In this document: piece by piece, positions 63,501 to 64,000 of the stretch
Layout of the letters: every line of letters begins with the position of its first letter
How positions within the stretch are numbered: position 1 is the stretch's first letter
Assembly: GCA_905182995.1 (NCBI GenBank)
Contig: CAJJDP010000114.1
Coordinates: 1,772 to 65,771, forward strand
Length of the DNA stretch: 64,000 bases
Source of the DNA: Paramecium octaurelia
Taxonomy: Eukaryota > Ciliophora > Oligohymenophorea > Peniculida > Parameciidae
Direction of reading: 5' to 3'
The notes under the pieces: model-generated
The model's database searches: none
What the model saw: only the letters and a program-made list of their open reading frames with translations
What the model was told of the DNA's origin: nothing
Made by a program: the position numbers and the translations under genes

Positions 63501-64000
63501 GTTATGGAAAAATCAGTGATTCTTTTCGATCAGAGTGAATTTAAGTAGGCTTTCATCTTTCCTATAGGGTAAGCGTTGAAGGAGAATCTATGCGAATATG
63601 TTTGGATTAGGTTATACCGAAATGCTGTTGAGGAGGACAATTTTGTGGGAGATGTCAAGATCATGTGGAAGCAGACCATTGATAAGCCAAATCAATGGGT
63701 AATCAATAACAAGTTCTAACTTCAGAACACTACTTACATTAAGGAGCAAAGCAAAATGTTTAAGCCTCAAGGGTTTGTTAATATTGCAATTAAGTTTGTC
63801 CCTGGTGAAGGAGTGGAAATCAAGAGACCTGTAGTTGGAAATAAAATAACAGCAACGATAGTAGAGGACGGTGTTTTAGAAGTGATACCAATCTAGTGTA
63901 TTTTGAAGTAGGATTTAAAGTAATTGAAGGAGCCCAAATTCTTCATGCATCTAAAATTCATGTCGATTGACAAGAAGGCGTAGGCTTAATTGACAGCATC
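60573..64000 (+). CDS. Ankyrin / coiled-coil / EF-hand protein, 5' part, over 1,142 residues
   Basis: ATG at 60573 (MNYNKALDNGSGGPDEISDQ) opens one frame without intron or TGA to the window edge. Ankyrin repeats occupy about residues 85-310 (SPLHVATIEGHLSIVEILLM, TPLHYGCLHGHETIVDTLLK, TPLHYCVWNSSQHQ, TPIHHASEGG). A segment near 400-490 (RPYVYTGSWMEGINTMEELY) is unassigned. A coiled coil runs from about 495 to 715. EF-hands follow: FDGDLDGSLTQEEF (near 750), DTDGSGSLSPAEL (near 835) and DSDKSGSVSLEEM (near 872), all with intact calcium ligands. A beta-rich tail follows. It is likely a calcium-regulated scaffold. Codons ending in G (TTG, GAG, AAG) are clearly more frequent than in neighbouring genes. 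Confidence 0.85.

Noticed and set aside
1..64000. Bacterial features: ribosome binding sites, operons, terminators, CRISPR
   Set aside because: The genetic code, tiny introns and protein families show a ciliate nuclear genome; such features do not apply and none was seen.

Overview
The window is macronuclear-type DNA of a Paramecium species. It is very AT-rich. Almost every convincing gene reads through TAA and TAG as glutamine and ends at TGA. Introns are tiny, mostly 21 to 34 nt, starting GTA. Intergenic spaces are often under 150 bp. No tRNA, rRNA, CRISPR array, transposon or telomere repeat was recognised. Gene models were built by hand with TGA as the only stop; for nearly all of them, genomic length minus the proposed introns is an exact multiple of three.

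Left arm (1 to about 12.1 kb): mostly decayed sequence. It holds the 3' end of an unknown gene, a long Cys-rich membrane-protein pseudogene full of frameshifts, and a minus-strand TPR-repeat pseudogene. Three single-n gaps (3273, 8738, 10431) and a fourth at 40430 are each followed by an exact copy of the sequence just before them (1,739, 1,692, 1,419 and 1,353 bp). These look like unmerged contig ends rather than biological tandem repeats.

Centre (12.1 to 32.3 kb): a MORN protein, an ADP/ATP carrier, two Tyr/Cys/Gln-rich stretches interrupted by TGA, an alveolin-type cortical protein, a secreted aspartic protease, a membrane hybrid histidine kinase, an unresolved multi-exon locus, a calcyphosin-like EF-hand protein, a RING-H2 membrane E3, a second MORN protein and two low-complexity proteins.

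Right part (32.3 to 64 kb): Golgi tether COG3, a zinc/coiled-coil/WD40 protein, a NEK-type kinase, a 1,757-residue WD40/LamG-like/Gln-rich/zinc protein, an 894-residue coiled-coil protein, the ribosome-assembly factor PNO1, a Wee1-like kinase, a MORN-calpain fusion and the 5' part of a large ankyrin/coiled-coil/EF-hand protein that leaves the window.

The genes do not form one pathway; this is an ordinary dense ciliate neighbourhood of cortex, signalling, trafficking and ribosome-assembly genes. The two most interesting signals are a recurrent class of introns ending in AAG, supported by conserved protein motifs in PNO1, the NEK kinase, the carrier and a MORN protein, and divergent gene pairs whose start codons lie only 27 and 41 bp apart.
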